Assembly (NCBI RefSeq): GCF_030411995.1
Contig: NZ_JASNRC010000012.1
Location: 1 to 64,000, forward strand
DNA from: Massilia sp. YIM B02769
GTDB taxonomy: Bacteria; Pseudomonadota; Gammaproteobacteria; Burkholderiales; Burkholderiaceae_D
Direction: 5' to 3'
Length of the DNA stretch: 64,000 nucleotides
The notes beneath the pieces were generated by a model. That model did no database searches. It was not told where the DNA came from and saw nothing but the letters and a program-made list of their open reading frames with translations. Made by a program: the position numbers and the translations under genes. Shown in pieces: positions 31,219 to 40,040 of the stretch. How positions within the stretch are numbered: position 1 is the stretch's first letter; each line of letters starts with the position of its first letter.

Positions 31219-32896
31219 GGTCTTCCCCAACCAGTTCGCCAGCCGGGATCGGCGTGGCATACACGTGTTCCTTGAATGGCGCGATGCCGAGGCGTTGCGC
31301 GGTGTCGGCAAAGCGTTCGTCTTCGAAACGGTTCTGCACGTACACGTTCAGCAGGCGCCCGATCACTTCCGGCATCTGGCCGGCCGAGAACGACGGGCCG
31401 ATGATCTTGCCGATGGCCGCGTTGTTACCCTGGGCGCCGCCGATCGACACCTGGTACCACTCGCTGCCGTCCTTGTCGACGCCCAGCACGCCGATCGAAC
31501 CGACGTGGTGGTGGCCGCAGGCGTTGATGCAGCCCGAGATGTTCAGTTCGATGTCGCCGATGTCGTGCTGGAAATCCAGGTCGTCGAAACGCTCGGCAAT
31601 GGCCGCCGCGATCGGGATCGACTTGGCATTCGCCAGCGAGCAGAAATCGCCGCCCGGGCAGGAAATGATGTCGGTCAGGAGGCCGATGTTCGGCGTCGCC
31701 AGGCCCTTAGCCTTGGCCAGCTGCCAGACCTCGAACAGGTCGGATTGCTTCACATCCGCCAGCACCAGGTTCTGCTCGTGGGTCACGCGCAGTTCGCCGA
31801 AGCTGTACTTGTCGGCGAGATCTGCCACGAAGTCCATCTGCTCGGCGGTGGCGTCGCCCGGCGGCACGCCGGTTTTCTTCAGCGACAGCACGACCGCGGC
31901 ATAGCCCGGCACCTTGTGCGGCTTGACGTTGCGACCCAGCCAGTTGGCAAAGGCCTTGTTATCAAGATGCGCGGCCAGCGGATCGATCGCGTCCAGGGTC
32001 GCATACGGCGGCGCCTCGAAGTAGGCGGCCACGCGGTCGTATTCTTCCTGGCTCAGGGTTTCCGGGCCATCCTTCAGGTCTTGCCATTCCTCTTCGACCA
32101 GGCGCGAGAACTCTTCCACGCCCAGGGCCTTCAGCAGGATCTTGATGCGGGCCTTGTACTTGTTGTCGCGGCGGCCGTACGAGTTGTACACGCGCATCAC
32201 GGCTTCGGTATAGGTGAGCAGGTGTTGCCACGGCAGGAAGTCGCGGATCACGCTGCCGATGATCGGCGTGCGGCCCATGCCGCCGCCAGCCATGAACTTG
32301 AAGCCGACTTCGCCCGCTTCGTTTTTCACCAGGGTCAGGCCGATGTCGTGGATGGCAATCGCCGCACGGTCTTCCACCGAACCATTGATCGCCACCTTGA
32401 ACTTGCGCGGCAGGGCGATGAATTCCGGGTGGAAGGTGCTCCACTGGCGAAGGATCTCGGCGAATGCGCGCGGGTCCATGATCTCATCGGCGGCCACGCC
32501 GGCGAACTCATCAGTGGTAATGTTACGGATGCAATTGCCCGAGGTTTGGATCGCATGCATCTCGACCGAGGCGAGGTCGGTCAGGATTTCCGGCGTCTGC
32601 TCGAGTTCGATCCAGTTGTACTGGATGTTCTGGCGCGTGGTGAAGTGGCCGTAGCCGCGGTCGTACTTGCGCGCGATGTGGGCGAACATGCGCATCTGCT
32701 GCGACGACAGCAGGCCGTAGGGCACGGCGACGCGCAGCATGTAGGCATGGCGCTGCATGTACAGGCCGTTCTGCAAGCGCAGCGGCAGGAACTCTTCTTC
32801 GGTCAGCTCGTCGTTCAGGCGGCGTGCAACCTGGTCGCGGTATTGCGCAATGCGCTCGCGGACGATGAGATGGTCGTAATGGTCGTAGCGGTACAT
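31211..32896 (-). CDS. cysI: Sulfite reductase hemoprotein (nitrite/sulfite reductase family)
   Basis: A 561-residue siroheme/[4Fe-4S] enzyme reducing sulfite to sulfide. The duplicated ferredoxin-like/siroheme plan is visible: MRMFAHIARKYDRGYGHFTT and NIQYNWIELEQTPEI, SGNCIRNITTDE, then SCPGGDFCSLANAKSIP and LNISGCINACGHHH, whose four Cys bind the cluster and siroheme. No CysJ flavoprotein is nearby. It is the first gene of the leftward operon and is divergent from cysB across 164 bp. Confidence 0.93.
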   Translation of the reverse strand: MYRYDHYDHLIVRERIAQYRDQVARRLNDELTEEEFLPLRLQNGLYMQRHAYMLRVAVPYGLLSSQQMRMFAHIARKYDRGYGHFTTRQNIQYNWIELEQTPEILTDLASVEMHAIQTSGNCIRNITTDEFAGVAADEIMDPRAFAEILRQWSTFHPEFIALPRKFKVAINGSVEDRAAIAIHDIGLTLVKNEAGEVGFKFMAGGGMGRTPIIGSVIRDFLPWQHLLTYTEAVMRVYNSYGRRDNKYKARIKILLKALGVEEFSRLVEEEWQDLKDGPETLSQEEYDRVAAYFEAPPYATLDAIDPLAAHLDNKAFANWLGRNVKPHKVPGYAAVVLSLKKTGVPPGDATAEQMDFVADLADKYSFGELRVTHEQNLVLADVKQSDLFEVWQLAKAKGLATPNIGLLTDIISCPGGDFCSLANAKSIPIAAAIAERFDDLDFQHDIGDIELNISGCINACGHHHVGSIGVLGVDKDGSEWYQVSIGGAQGNNAAIGKIIGPSFSAGQMPEVIGRLLNVYVQNRFEDERFADTAQRLGIAPFKEHVYATPIPAGELVGEDHA

Positions 32897-32987
32897 ATCA
32901 TTCCTGTCAGGACGGGCCGGCGGCCCTTTAGGCTAGATGGAATGGTAAGCCTGCGACGCTTTATTCCAAACTACTGACAATTTATTT

Positions 32988-33012
32988 GCTTATATACGGT
33001 AGGGGTATAAGC
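32988..33012. promoter_or_regulatory. Candidate CysB operator between cysI and cysB
   Basis: A perfect 7-bp inverted repeat GCTTATA-N11-TATAAGC in an AT-rich patch of the divergent cysI/cysB promoter region. The spacing and TTATA/TATAA arms suit a LysR-type regulator, and the gene beside it is CysB-like. Binding is inferred. Confidence 0.55.
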
Positions 33013-33060
33013 ATTCGCATAAAATAGCGGCTGGCGTTTACCAACTAGATAACAACAGGA

Positions 33061-33999
33061 ATGAACCTTCATCAATTGCGCTTCGTACGCGAAGCCGTGC
33101 GCCAGAACTACAACCTGACCGATGCGGCAAAGGCCTTGTTCACTTCGCAACCCGGGGTGTCGAAGGCCATCATCGAGCTCGAGGAAGAGCTGGGCGTCGA
33201 CATCTTCACGCGCCACGGCAAGCGCATCCGCGGCCTGACGGAACCGGGCCGCCTGGTGCTGGAGTCGGTCGAGCTGATCATGCAAGAAATCGAAAGCCTG
33301 AAGCGGATCGGCAAGGAATACGCGGCCCACGACAGCGGCAGCTTCACCATCGCCACCACCCACACGCAAGCGCGCTACATGCTGCCGAAGGTGGTGCAGG
33401 CCTTCATGGCCAAGTTCCCGAAGGTGCGCCTGTCGCTGTTGCAGGGCAACCCGAAGCAGATCGCCGACATGGTCAAGAATGGCCAGGCCGACCTGGCGAT
33501 CGCCACCGAGTCGATCGCCGCCATCGACGGCCTGATCACCTTGCCGTGCTACCAGTGGGAACATGTGCTGGTGCTGCCGCCGGAACACGAGCTGCTGCGC
33601 TCGAAGGCGGTGTCGCTGGAAGAAATTGCCACGTATCCCTTGATTACCTACGACGGCGCCTTTGCCGGCCGCAGCAAGATCGACCACGCCTTCAACCTGC
33701 GCGAACTGAAGCCTGACGTGCTGCTGGAAGCCATCGACGCCGACGTCATCAAGACCTATGTCGAACTCGGCATGGGCGTGGGCATCATCGCCGGCATGGC
33801 CTTCGATGCGGAACGCGACCGCAATTTGCGCGCGATTCCCGTCGGCCACTTGTTCGGCATGAACGTCTCGCGCGTGGCGGTGAAGCAGGGCGCCTACCTG
33901 CGCAGCTATATTTATACCTTCATCGAGCTGCTGGCCCCCAGCCTGAACCGCAAGATGGTCGAAGCCGCCATGCGCGGCGGCGAAAACTACGAACTGTAA
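33061..33999 (+). CDS. cysB: CysB-type LysR transcriptional regulator
   Basis: A 312-residue LysR regulator of the CysB/Cbl group. The N-terminal winged helix (MNLHQLRFVREAVRQNYNLT, LFTSQPGVSKAIIELEEELG) is followed by the CysB-type effector domain (IATTHTQARYMLPKVVQAF; VRLSLLQGNPKQIADMVKNG; YVELGMGVGIIAGMAF), which binds acetylserine or sulfate-type ligands in relatives. It should activate the divergent cysI operon. A methyltransferase gene follows after 20 bp and may be cotranscribed. Confidence 0.95.
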   Translation: MNLHQLRFVREAVRQNYNLTDAAKALFTSQPGVSKAIIELEEELGVDIFTRHGKRIRGLTEPGRLVLESVELIMQEIESLKRIGKEYAAHDSGSFTIATTHTQARYMLPKVVQAFMAKFPKVRLSLLQGNPKQIADMVKNGQADLAIATESIAAIDGLITLPCYQWEHVLVLPPEHELLRSKAVSLEEIATYPLITYDGAFAGRSKIDHAFNLRELKPDVLLEAIDADVIKTYVELGMGVGIIAGMAFDAERDRNLRAIPVGHLFGMNVSRVAVKQGAYLRSYIYTFIELLAPSLNRKMVEAAMRGGENYEL

Positions 34000-34019
34000 G
34001 AAAACTTGAGCACCAGGAA

Positions 34020-34664
34020 ATGAGCACTACATTAGCCAAATACTATGCCCAGCTGGGCGAAGCCGTCGAAGACATCTACCTCGAGCCCGACATGGACGAG
34101 GACATCGACGACATGAGCATCCACCTCGGCAACCTGCTGGCCGGCCACACCGTGCTGGAACTGGGCTGCGGCACCGGCTACTGGACCGAAGTCGTGGCCG
34201 AGTCGGCGCAAGCGGTCGTGGCGCTGGACATCAATGCCAACCTCGTCGATATCGCCCGCGAGCGCGGCATGCCGGCCGACAAGGTCAGCTTCCGCGTGGC
34301 CGATGCGCTCGACCTGCCGGAAGACATCGGAAAATTCTCGGCGGTGCTGGTCAGCTTCCTGTGGTCGCACCTGACCAAGGGCGAGCAGGAGAAATTGCTG
34401 GCGACGCTGAAAAAGCGCCTGGGCAAGGATGTGCTGCTGGTGATCCTGGACGAATCCTTCGTCGAAGGCTTCAGCGAAACCACGGCGCGCACCGATGCCG
34501 AGGGCACGACCTGGGAAATCCAGACGCTCGACGGCGAGCGCTTCGAGCTGCCGAAGAGCTACCCGTCGGACAGCGCCCTGCGCAAGCGGATCGGCAACAT
34601 CGGCAAGGAAATCAAGATCGAGCGTGTCGAGTTCTTCTGGATCCTGACCTGCCGCCTGAAGTAA
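34020..34664 (+). CDS. Class I SAM-dependent methyltransferase
   Basis: A 214-residue methyltransferase with motif I VLELGCGTGYWTEVVAE, motif II VVALDINANLVDIAR and the VADALDLPED loop. The substrate cannot be read; the generic methyltransf_25-like fold appears in many pathways. The gene is 20 bp after cysB on the same strand. Its transcription probably ends at the hairpin at 34732-34774. Confidence 0.85.
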   Translation: MSTTLAKYYAQLGEAVEDIYLEPDMDEDIDDMSIHLGNLLAGHTVLELGCGTGYWTEVVAESAQAVVALDINANLVDIARERGMPADKVSFRVADALDLPEDIGKFSAVLVSFLWSHLTKGEQEKLLATLKKRLGKDVLLVILDESFVEGFSETTARTDAEGTTWEIQTLDGERFELPKSYPSDSALRKRIGNIGKEIKIERVEFFWILTCRLK

Positions 34665-34665
34665 T

Positions 34666-35070
34666 GTAGGGTGGGTCGGTCCGCGTGCGGCTTGTACCCA
34701 CCACCGCTTGGGTGTCGCCACGTGACCAAGAAAAGGCCGATGATCATCGCATTCCTGCGAGATCATCGGCCTTTGTGCTTTGTACTTTGGGGCATTGGTG
34801 GGTTCAAGAACCCACCCTACCGGGTTAGCGTATGGATACGTGACCAACGGAGTAGGGTGGACCGGCAGACGTCCAAATTCTTACTTGCCGGTTGAAACCA
34901 GCCTAGGGTGGGGTCTCGACCCCACCATGGCCACGTTTCGGCACGCGGCCAGAAAAAAGGCCGATGATCATCGCATCGCTGCGAGATCATCGGCCTTGTC
35001 GTTTCAAGCCGCAGTGGTGGGTACAAGTACCACTCCACCCAGGTGCGCGGGGCCAGAGCCCACACTATAG
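34666..35070. repeat. Cluster of GTAG-type repeats with two copies of a long hairpin
   Basis: Four or five GTAG-type units lie here (34666 on, 34797-34820, 34852 on, 34904-34925, and degenerate copies after 35017). Between them are two near-identical hairpins: 34732-34774 with a 14-bp stem (AAAGGCCGATGATC / GATCATCGGCCTTT), and 34957-34997 with 13 bp of the same stem. The second has A6 on its left, so it can terminate the porin mRNA on the minus strand; the first can terminate the methyltransferase. The spacing suggests a ~220-bp duplication. Confidence 0.8.
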
Positions 35071-35103
35071 CCCCACGCGCCTGAAGCGGCAGCCTGTACC
35101 GGC

Positions 35104-36117
35104 TTAGAAGGTGTGACGAATACCCAGGGTGAAGGCGCTTGGATCGGTGCCCAGGGCGGTGGCTGCAGGAACGATGCTCGGGGTCGAGGCGTTCAGGCCG
35201 AATACGCCGCGGTCGTTGTTGCGCATGGTGCCGTAGGTCGTGTAGACGTTGGTGCGCTTCGACAGCGCGTAGCTGTAGGCCACTGCCCAGGCATTGCCCT
35301 TGGCGCCGTTGTCGATTTCGTTGCGCTGCACGTTGGCGTAGAACTTGTTCGCGCCCATGGTGTACACGCCACCGACGTTGATCTGCTCGAACTTGTTGTT
35401 GTTGCCGGTCTGGTCGGCCACCAGGTAGTTACCCTTCAGGTCGAAGTCGCCGAACTTGAAGCCGGCGCCGAAGGCGTATTCCTTGTCGTCGCCGGTCGCC
35501 AGGCGCTCGTAGTTGTGGTAACCGGCGCCCAGGTACAGGCCGCCGTTCGCGTATTCGACGGCCACGCCCCACAGGTCGGCCGACGGATCGGTGGTGCGCT
35601 CGCCGGCCGAGTAGGCGGCCAGTACGCTGAAGCCGCCCATCGGGTTGCTCTTGTAGTTGACCGAGTTGGCCAGGCGGCGGGTCAGTTTGCCGGAGCCGAA
35701 GGACGACAGGTTGCTGCCGTAGAAGCCCTGGCCGAATGCGTCGGTGGCGGCGGCGACCGAGGCGATCGGGCTGTATTCGCGGCCCACGGTCACTTGGCCG
35801 AAGGCGCCTTGCAGGCCGACCACGGCGCGGCGGCCGAACAGTTCGGTGTCGGCGGCGCCGGTGTCGAGGCGCACGCCCGATTCGATGTTGAAGATGGCTT
35901 TCAGGCCATTGCCCAGGTCTTCGGTACCGCGGAAGCCGATACGGCTGCTCGACTGGTTGCCCGAGTTGATGACGGTGCGGCGCGATTCGCCCGGCGCGTC
36001 GGTGTCTTCGACAGCGATGGCCGCGTCCATGACGCCATAAATGGTGACGTTGCTCTGCGCATGCGCGAACAGCGGGAGGGACGTGATCAGCGCTGCGGCC
36101 AGGGCTTTGTATTGCAT
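35104..36117 (-). CDS. Outer-membrane porin, Gram-negative trimeric type
   Basis: A 337-residue porin. ATG 36117 has GGAGA upstream; the upstream extension is dropped. The signal peptide MQYKALAAALITSLPLFAHA precedes QSNVTIYGVMDAAIAVEDTD, the standard first strand of Burkholderiales porins. Alternating beta strands continue to the C-terminal LGIRHTF, with terminal Phe for BAM recognition; the RIGFRGTEDLGNGLKAIFNI segment is family-typical. It forms a diffusion pore in the outer membrane; ion preference cannot be read. Confidence 0.95.
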   Translation of the reverse strand: MQYKALAAALITSLPLFAHAQSNVTIYGVMDAAIAVEDTDAPGESRRTVINSGNQSSSRIGFRGTEDLGNGLKAIFNIESGVRLDTGAADTELFGRRAVVGLQGAFGQVTVGREYSPIASVAAATDAFGQGFYGSNLSSFGSGKLTRRLANSVNYKSNPMGGFSVLAAYSAGERTTDPSADLWGVAVEYANGGLYLGAGYHNYERLATGDDKEYAFGAGFKFGDFDLKGNYLVADQTGNNNKFEQINVGGVYTMGANKFYANVQRNEIDNGAKGNAWAVAYSYALSKRTNVYTTYGTMRNNDRGVFGLNASTPSIVPAATALGTDPSAFTLGIRHTF

Positions 36118-36260
36118 GAAGATCTCCAATAAGGTTCGACGAAGGATTGAGTTGGCTTGCGGCAAACTCAAGGTCGAGCGAATCTTATCGGAACAATATG
36201 TCGATTTGATGACAGGCAGACATGTCACCGTTGTAAAAATGCGGCATTGACAAGAACGGT

Positions 36261-37412
36261 TTACACCGTATGCCCGGCAATCGGCAGGACAACGTCGATA
36301 CGGGTGCCGAAACCGTTATCGCTGCCGATGCTGATCTCGCCTCCCAGCCCCCAGACCCGCTCACGCATGCCGACGAGGCCGAGCGATTCCGCCTTTTCCA
36401 TGTCGGCGTCGACGATGCCGCGGCCGTTATCGCGGATCGTGACCAGCAGTTCGCCGTTGCTGCGGTAGAGCGTCAGGATCACGTACGTCGCCTTGGCATG
36501 GCGCGCCACGTTGGTCAATGCTTCCTGCACGATACGGAAAACCGCCGTGCTGGCCCCGTCGGCAAGGCGCAGCTCGGCTTCGTCGGCCAGGAGCTCGCAT
36601 GCGATGCCGTGGCGCTCGACGAAATCGTCGCGCAGTCCCTGCAAGGCGAAATACAGCCCGCCTTCGTCGAGGGCGCGCGGCCTCAGGTTGGTGGCGATGC
36701 GGCGCAGGGAGGTGATGGCGGTTAGCAGGTTGTCGTCCATGCCGGCGATCAGGCGCGTGGTGTCCTCGCTCCCGGCGCGCGCCTGGCGCAGCAGGGTCAG
36801 GTCCATGCGCAGCGAGGCCAGCAGTTGCCCGAGGTCGTCGTGCAGTTCGCGCGCGATATGGGTGCGTTCTTCTTCGCGTATCGTTTGCAGGGCCGCCGAG
36901 AGCTGGCGCAGCTGGTCGTGCGAGCGCGCCAGCTTCTCTTGCACGCGCTGGCGCTCGGACACGTCGCGCAGGATGATGGTGTACAGGGTGACGCCGTCCT
37001 GGAAGGCATCGGTGATCGAGCCTTCGATCGGGAAGCTGCCGTTCGGGCGGATGCCGACCCCGGCGTAGTCGGTGGAGCGGCGCCCGGCGCGCCCGCCCTG
37101 GAAGTGGTCGAGCAGACTATGGCCGGCATTGGCCGGCGCGCGGATGAAGCGCGCCAGCGGCTGGCCCAGCATCTGCGCAACGCTGACCCCGAACATGGCG
37201 GCCGCGGCCGGGTTGGCCAGCACCACGCGACTGAATTCGTCGGCCGAGATGATGGCTTCGCCGGCATTGTCGACGATGCGGCGGCTGTGCCGGGTCGGCG
37301 CATCGGCCTGGCCGTCGGTGTTCAGGCGGGCAACCAGGTGCCCGCCGAGCAGGCCGAGCGCGAACAGTGCCGCGCCGCGCCCGCGCCGGCGCGGGTTGCG
37401 CTTTAGAGTCAT
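36261..37412 (-). CDS. NarX/DegS-type sensor histidine kinase with PAS domain
   Basis: A 383-residue kinase. ATG 37412 (MTLKRNPRRRGRGAALF) has AGGAA six bases upstream; 37418 and 37427 are alternatives. A short hydrophobic segment (AALFALGLLGGHLVA) leads to a PAS domain (IVDNAGEAIISADEFSRVVL...VSVAQMLGQPLARFI...TLYTIILRDVSERQRVQ). A HisKA_3 box with the phospho-His follows in THIARELHDDLGQLLASLRM, and a HATPase_c (IVQEALTNVARHAKA; DNGRGI; GLVGMRERV) ends the protein. A NarL-type response regulator is expected, but none is adjacent. Confidence 0.88.
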   Translation of the reverse strand: MTLKRNPRRRGRGAALFALGLLGGHLVARLNTDGQADAPTRHSRRIVDNAGEAIISADEFSRVVLANPAAAAMFGVSVAQMLGQPLARFIRAPANAGHSLLDHFQGGRAGRRSTDYAGVGIRPNGSFPIEGSITDAFQDGVTLYTIILRDVSERQRVQEKLARSHDQLRQLSAALQTIREEERTHIARELHDDLGQLLASLRMDLTLLRQARAGSEDTTRLIAGMDDNLLTAITSLRRIATNLRPRALDEGGLYFALQGLRDDFVERHGIACELLADEAELRLADGASTAVFRIVQEALTNVARHAKATYVILTLYRSNGELLVTIRDNGRGIVDADMEKAESLGLVGMRERVWGLGGEISIGSDNGFGTRIDVVLPIAGHTV

Positions 37413-37546
37413 GGACATTTCCTGCATTGGAATGAAACGTAGCGGTCCGCGACGCGGGCCAATCGCTACGATAAGGCGCGAACCGACGGGCAGGCTTGAG
37501 GGGCGACAAGCACGCGGGGAAGGCGTGGCGGTGTGTGGCGGAAGAT

Positions 37547-37603
37547 GGTGGGTTCGAGAACCCACCCTACCGTTGGCTTGTAGGGTGGGTTCTTGAACCC
37601 ACC
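37547..37603. repeat. GTAG-type palindromic repeat pair, copy in the kinase/LytTR gap
   Basis: A right-handed unit (GGTGGGTTCGAGAACCCACC then CTAC, 37547-37570) and a left-handed unit (GTAGGGTGGGTTCTTGAACC then CACC, 37580-37603) point away from each other, each itself a perfect hairpin, separated by nine bases. It lies just downstream of the LytTR gene stop. Confidence 0.85.
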
Positions 37604-37607
37604 GGAA

Positions 37608-38369
37608 CTACATCTGCTTGAACAAATGCAGGAAACTGCGGCTGACTTCCAGCTTTTCCGGGCGCCCCTTGACCAGCACCAGGTGCCGACCACGGATATC
37701 GCGCGTCACGCCTTCGATCGCATTCACGTTCACCAGCGTGGCGCGGTGGATTTGCCAGAACAGCGAAGGATCGAGTTCGTCCGCCAGGTCGCGCACCGGC
37801 TTGCGGATCAGGGCCTCGAACTTCTCGGTCTGAACGCAGGTATATTTTTCGTCGGAACGGAAAAACAGGATTTCCTCGACCGGAATCATGCGCAGGTCCG
37901 AGCCGATGCTGGCCTGGATCCATTGCAGGTGCTTCGGCTTGGGCGCCGCGATCTTTTCCGCCAGCTGCGAGAGCATGGCGGTGACGCTGTCGTTCACCAC
38001 CGCACCCGGCTTGTCCAGCCGTGCCTTCAGGCGCTCGACCGTCACCTTCAGGCGCTCCGGCTCGGACGGTTTCAGCACGTAGTCGACCGCGCCGCGCTCG
38101 AAGGCCTCGACCGCGTACTGGTCGTAGGCGGTGACGAACACGATCTGGCTGCGGTCGCCGATTTCGCGCGCCGCTTCCATGCCGGTCTTGCCGGGCATGC
38201 GGATGTCGAGGAAGGTGAGGTCGGGCCGGTGCTGGCCGACCAGCTCGACGGCTTCCTCGCCGTTCTTCGCTTCGCCCACGATCTCGAGTTCCGGCCACAC
38301 CTGTTCCAGGCGCATGCGCAGCTGGTCGCGCATCAGTCTTTCGTCGTCGGCAATGATTGCGGTAGGCAT
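37608..38369 (-). CDS. LytTR-family response regulator
   Basis: A 253-residue regulator starting at ATG 38369 (MPTAIIADDERLMRDQLRMR). The receiver domain has the acidic pair in ADDE, phospho-Asp in LTFLDIRMPGKTG, and Lys in VLKPSEPER. The C-terminal LytTR DNA-binding domain runs from ~150 (IPVEEILFFRSDEKYTCVQT; FWQIHRATLVNVNAIEG) to the end. It is the partner of the LytS-like kinase 81 bp upstream on the same strand. Target genes are not evident. Confidence 0.93.
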   Translation of the reverse strand: MPTAIIADDERLMRDQLRMRLEQVWPELEIVGEAKNGEEAVELVGQHRPDLTFLDIRMPGKTGMEAAREIGDRSQIVFVTAYDQYAVEAFERGAVDYVLKPSEPERLKVTVERLKARLDKPGAVVNDSVTAMLSQLAEKIAAPKPKHLQWIQASIGSDLRMIPVEEILFFRSDEKYTCVQTEKFEALIRKPVRDLADELDPSLFWQIHRATLVNVNAIEGVTRDIRGRHLVLVKGRPEKLEVSRSFLHLFKQM

Positions 38370-38450
38370 GGCGTGGTCCGGTCGGTAAGGGAAAGAGAGT
38401 GACAATTATTCAAGAAAACAGCGCGGCAGGCAAGGCATCCTTGCCCCAGC

Positions 38451-39743
38451 TCAGCGCGACACCTGGTAAGGCACCTCGACCATGGCAATCACCCCGCTCG
38501 GGCTGTTCGATGCGATGTGCAATTGCCCGGCATCGCCATGCAGCAGGCGCAGGCGTTCGCGGATGGTCGGCAGGCCCAGGCCGGTGCCATTACTCGGCAC
38601 CACGCCGAAGCCGACGCCGTCGTCGGTGACGGTCAGGCGCAGCTTGCCGTCGGCGACGTCGGCGACAATCTTCAGGGTGCCGCCTTCGGGCTTGCATTCC
38701 AGACCGTGCTTGATCGCATTCTCGACCATGGACTGCAGCATCATCGGCGGGAAGGCGGCATTGCGCAGGCCTTCCGGGATCTGCATGTCGACGGTGAGGC
38801 GTTCCTCCATGCGCATCTTGAGCAGGTTCAGGTAGGCCGTCACCATGTCGACTTCGCGGCCGAGGTTGGTCACCAGGATGTTGTCGCGCATCTGCGGCAG
38901 CACCGCGCGCAGGTACTGGATCAGGCTGCGCTGCATGGCCGAGGCGCGCGGCGGATTGGTTTCGATCAGGTGCTCGACCGAGGCCAGGGTGTTGAACAGG
39001 AAGTGCGGCTCGACCTGGGCCTGCATCATCTGCATCTTCGTTTCCGAGAGCTGGCGCTGCATCGATTCGCGCTCGGCGGCGGCGTTCGCGGTGCGGGTCT
39101 GGAGTTCCGCGCGCTTCTTGCCACCGACCAGGGCCTTGGTGCCGAACAGGGCCAGGACCAGCAGCCAGACGAAGCTGGTGAACCAGGTCGAGGCCTGCTT
39201 GTGATAACGCGACACCTTCGCTTCGGCGGCGTCATCCACCGCGCCTTCGATCGCCACCGACAATTCCTCAGCGATCTGCGGCGGCAGTTCGATGTGGACC
39301 GAGTCGCCGTTCGGGTGTACGCCTTTCGGCAGGCTGAGTTCGGGAGTGGAAGGCGCAGATGGCGTTCCGGTCACGCCTGGCGTTCCGGGAACAGCTGGCG
39401 CATCCGGTGCACCGGGGGCAGCCGGCACAGCAGGTGCGGCCGGCGGATTCTTGTTGCGCGAATTGAAGCGTATGCCGCTGTCGTCGATGGTGATGCTTGC
39501 CCGTTCCTTGCGCTCGCCACGCTCGAGGCGCGGCTCTTCGTCGCCGCCGGAAAACAGTTCTTCTTGCAGGATGGTGCCGGCAATCAGCATCAGCGCCGCG
39601 AACAGGAAAAACTTCCACCACGACAGTTGCGTCACCCAGGTCGCGACGCTGTCGAAGGCGCGGTACAGCCACGACAAGGTGCCGGAAAAATAATAATGGG
39701 CAGAGCTGCGCGCTTGCATGGTCAGGTGTTTGTCAGGTGTCAT
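38451..39743 (-). CDS. LytS/YehU-like membrane sensor histidine kinase
   Basis: A 430-residue kinase (start at 39743, or 39719). Two membrane helices (WWKFFLFAALMLIAGTILQ and WFTSFVWLLVLALFGTKALV) bracket ~130 residues that include a Pro/Ala/Gly-rich stretch (AVPAAPGAPDAPAVPGTPGV). The cytoplasmic part is the His_kinase/PF06580 type: QVEPHFLFNTLASVEHLIET with the phospho-His, then a HATPase (MVENAIKHGLE; DDGVGF; GLGLPTIRERL). It is followed by its LytTR regulator. The signal is unknown; such pairs often sense membrane or nutrient cues. Confidence 0.9.
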   Translation of the reverse strand: MTPDKHLTMQARSSAHYYFSGTLSWLYRAFDSVATWVTQLSWWKFFLFAALMLIAGTILQEELFSGGDEEPRLERGERKERASITIDDSGIRFNSRNKNPPAAPAVPAAPGAPDAPAVPGTPGVTGTPSAPSTPELSLPKGVHPNGDSVHIELPPQIAEELSVAIEGAVDDAAEAKVSRYHKQASTWFTSFVWLLVLALFGTKALVGGKKRAELQTRTANAAAERESMQRQLSETKMQMMQAQVEPHFLFNTLASVEHLIETNPPRASAMQRSLIQYLRAVLPQMRDNILVTNLGREVDMVTAYLNLLKMRMEERLTVDMQIPEGLRNAAFPPMMLQSMVENAIKHGLECKPEGGTLKIVADVADGKLRLTVTDDGVGFGVVPSNGTGLGLPTIRERLRLLHGDAGQLHIASNSPSGVIAMVEVPYQVSR

Positions 39744-40040
39744 TGCGGGTGCGAGTGTACCGCGTTGCCGGTGCCGGATGCCGAAAAACGCTGCCTGGAA
39801 GTCAACGCCACTGGCCTCGCAGTGTTGGAATGCCACAACTCTAGTGCGGAAGACCGCGCCGGGCGTCGCCTGTGCGACAGTCTGCACAAAGCGGGCAACA
39901 GGCTGCAGGCGCGCTCCAGCCATGGCGTTGTAAGTTGCCAATAGTACATATAAAAACTGTTATTCGGAAACTTTGCGCGGTATGATGGATTTACTTCTGG
40001 CCGCGCCAGCCCATTATTCGTCCGATGAAAGGGTAAGCCG

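Noticed and set aside
31217..32977. Long plus-strand ORF (586 codons) opposite cysI
   Set aside because: Antisense shadow; the sense strand is a complete sulfite reductase.
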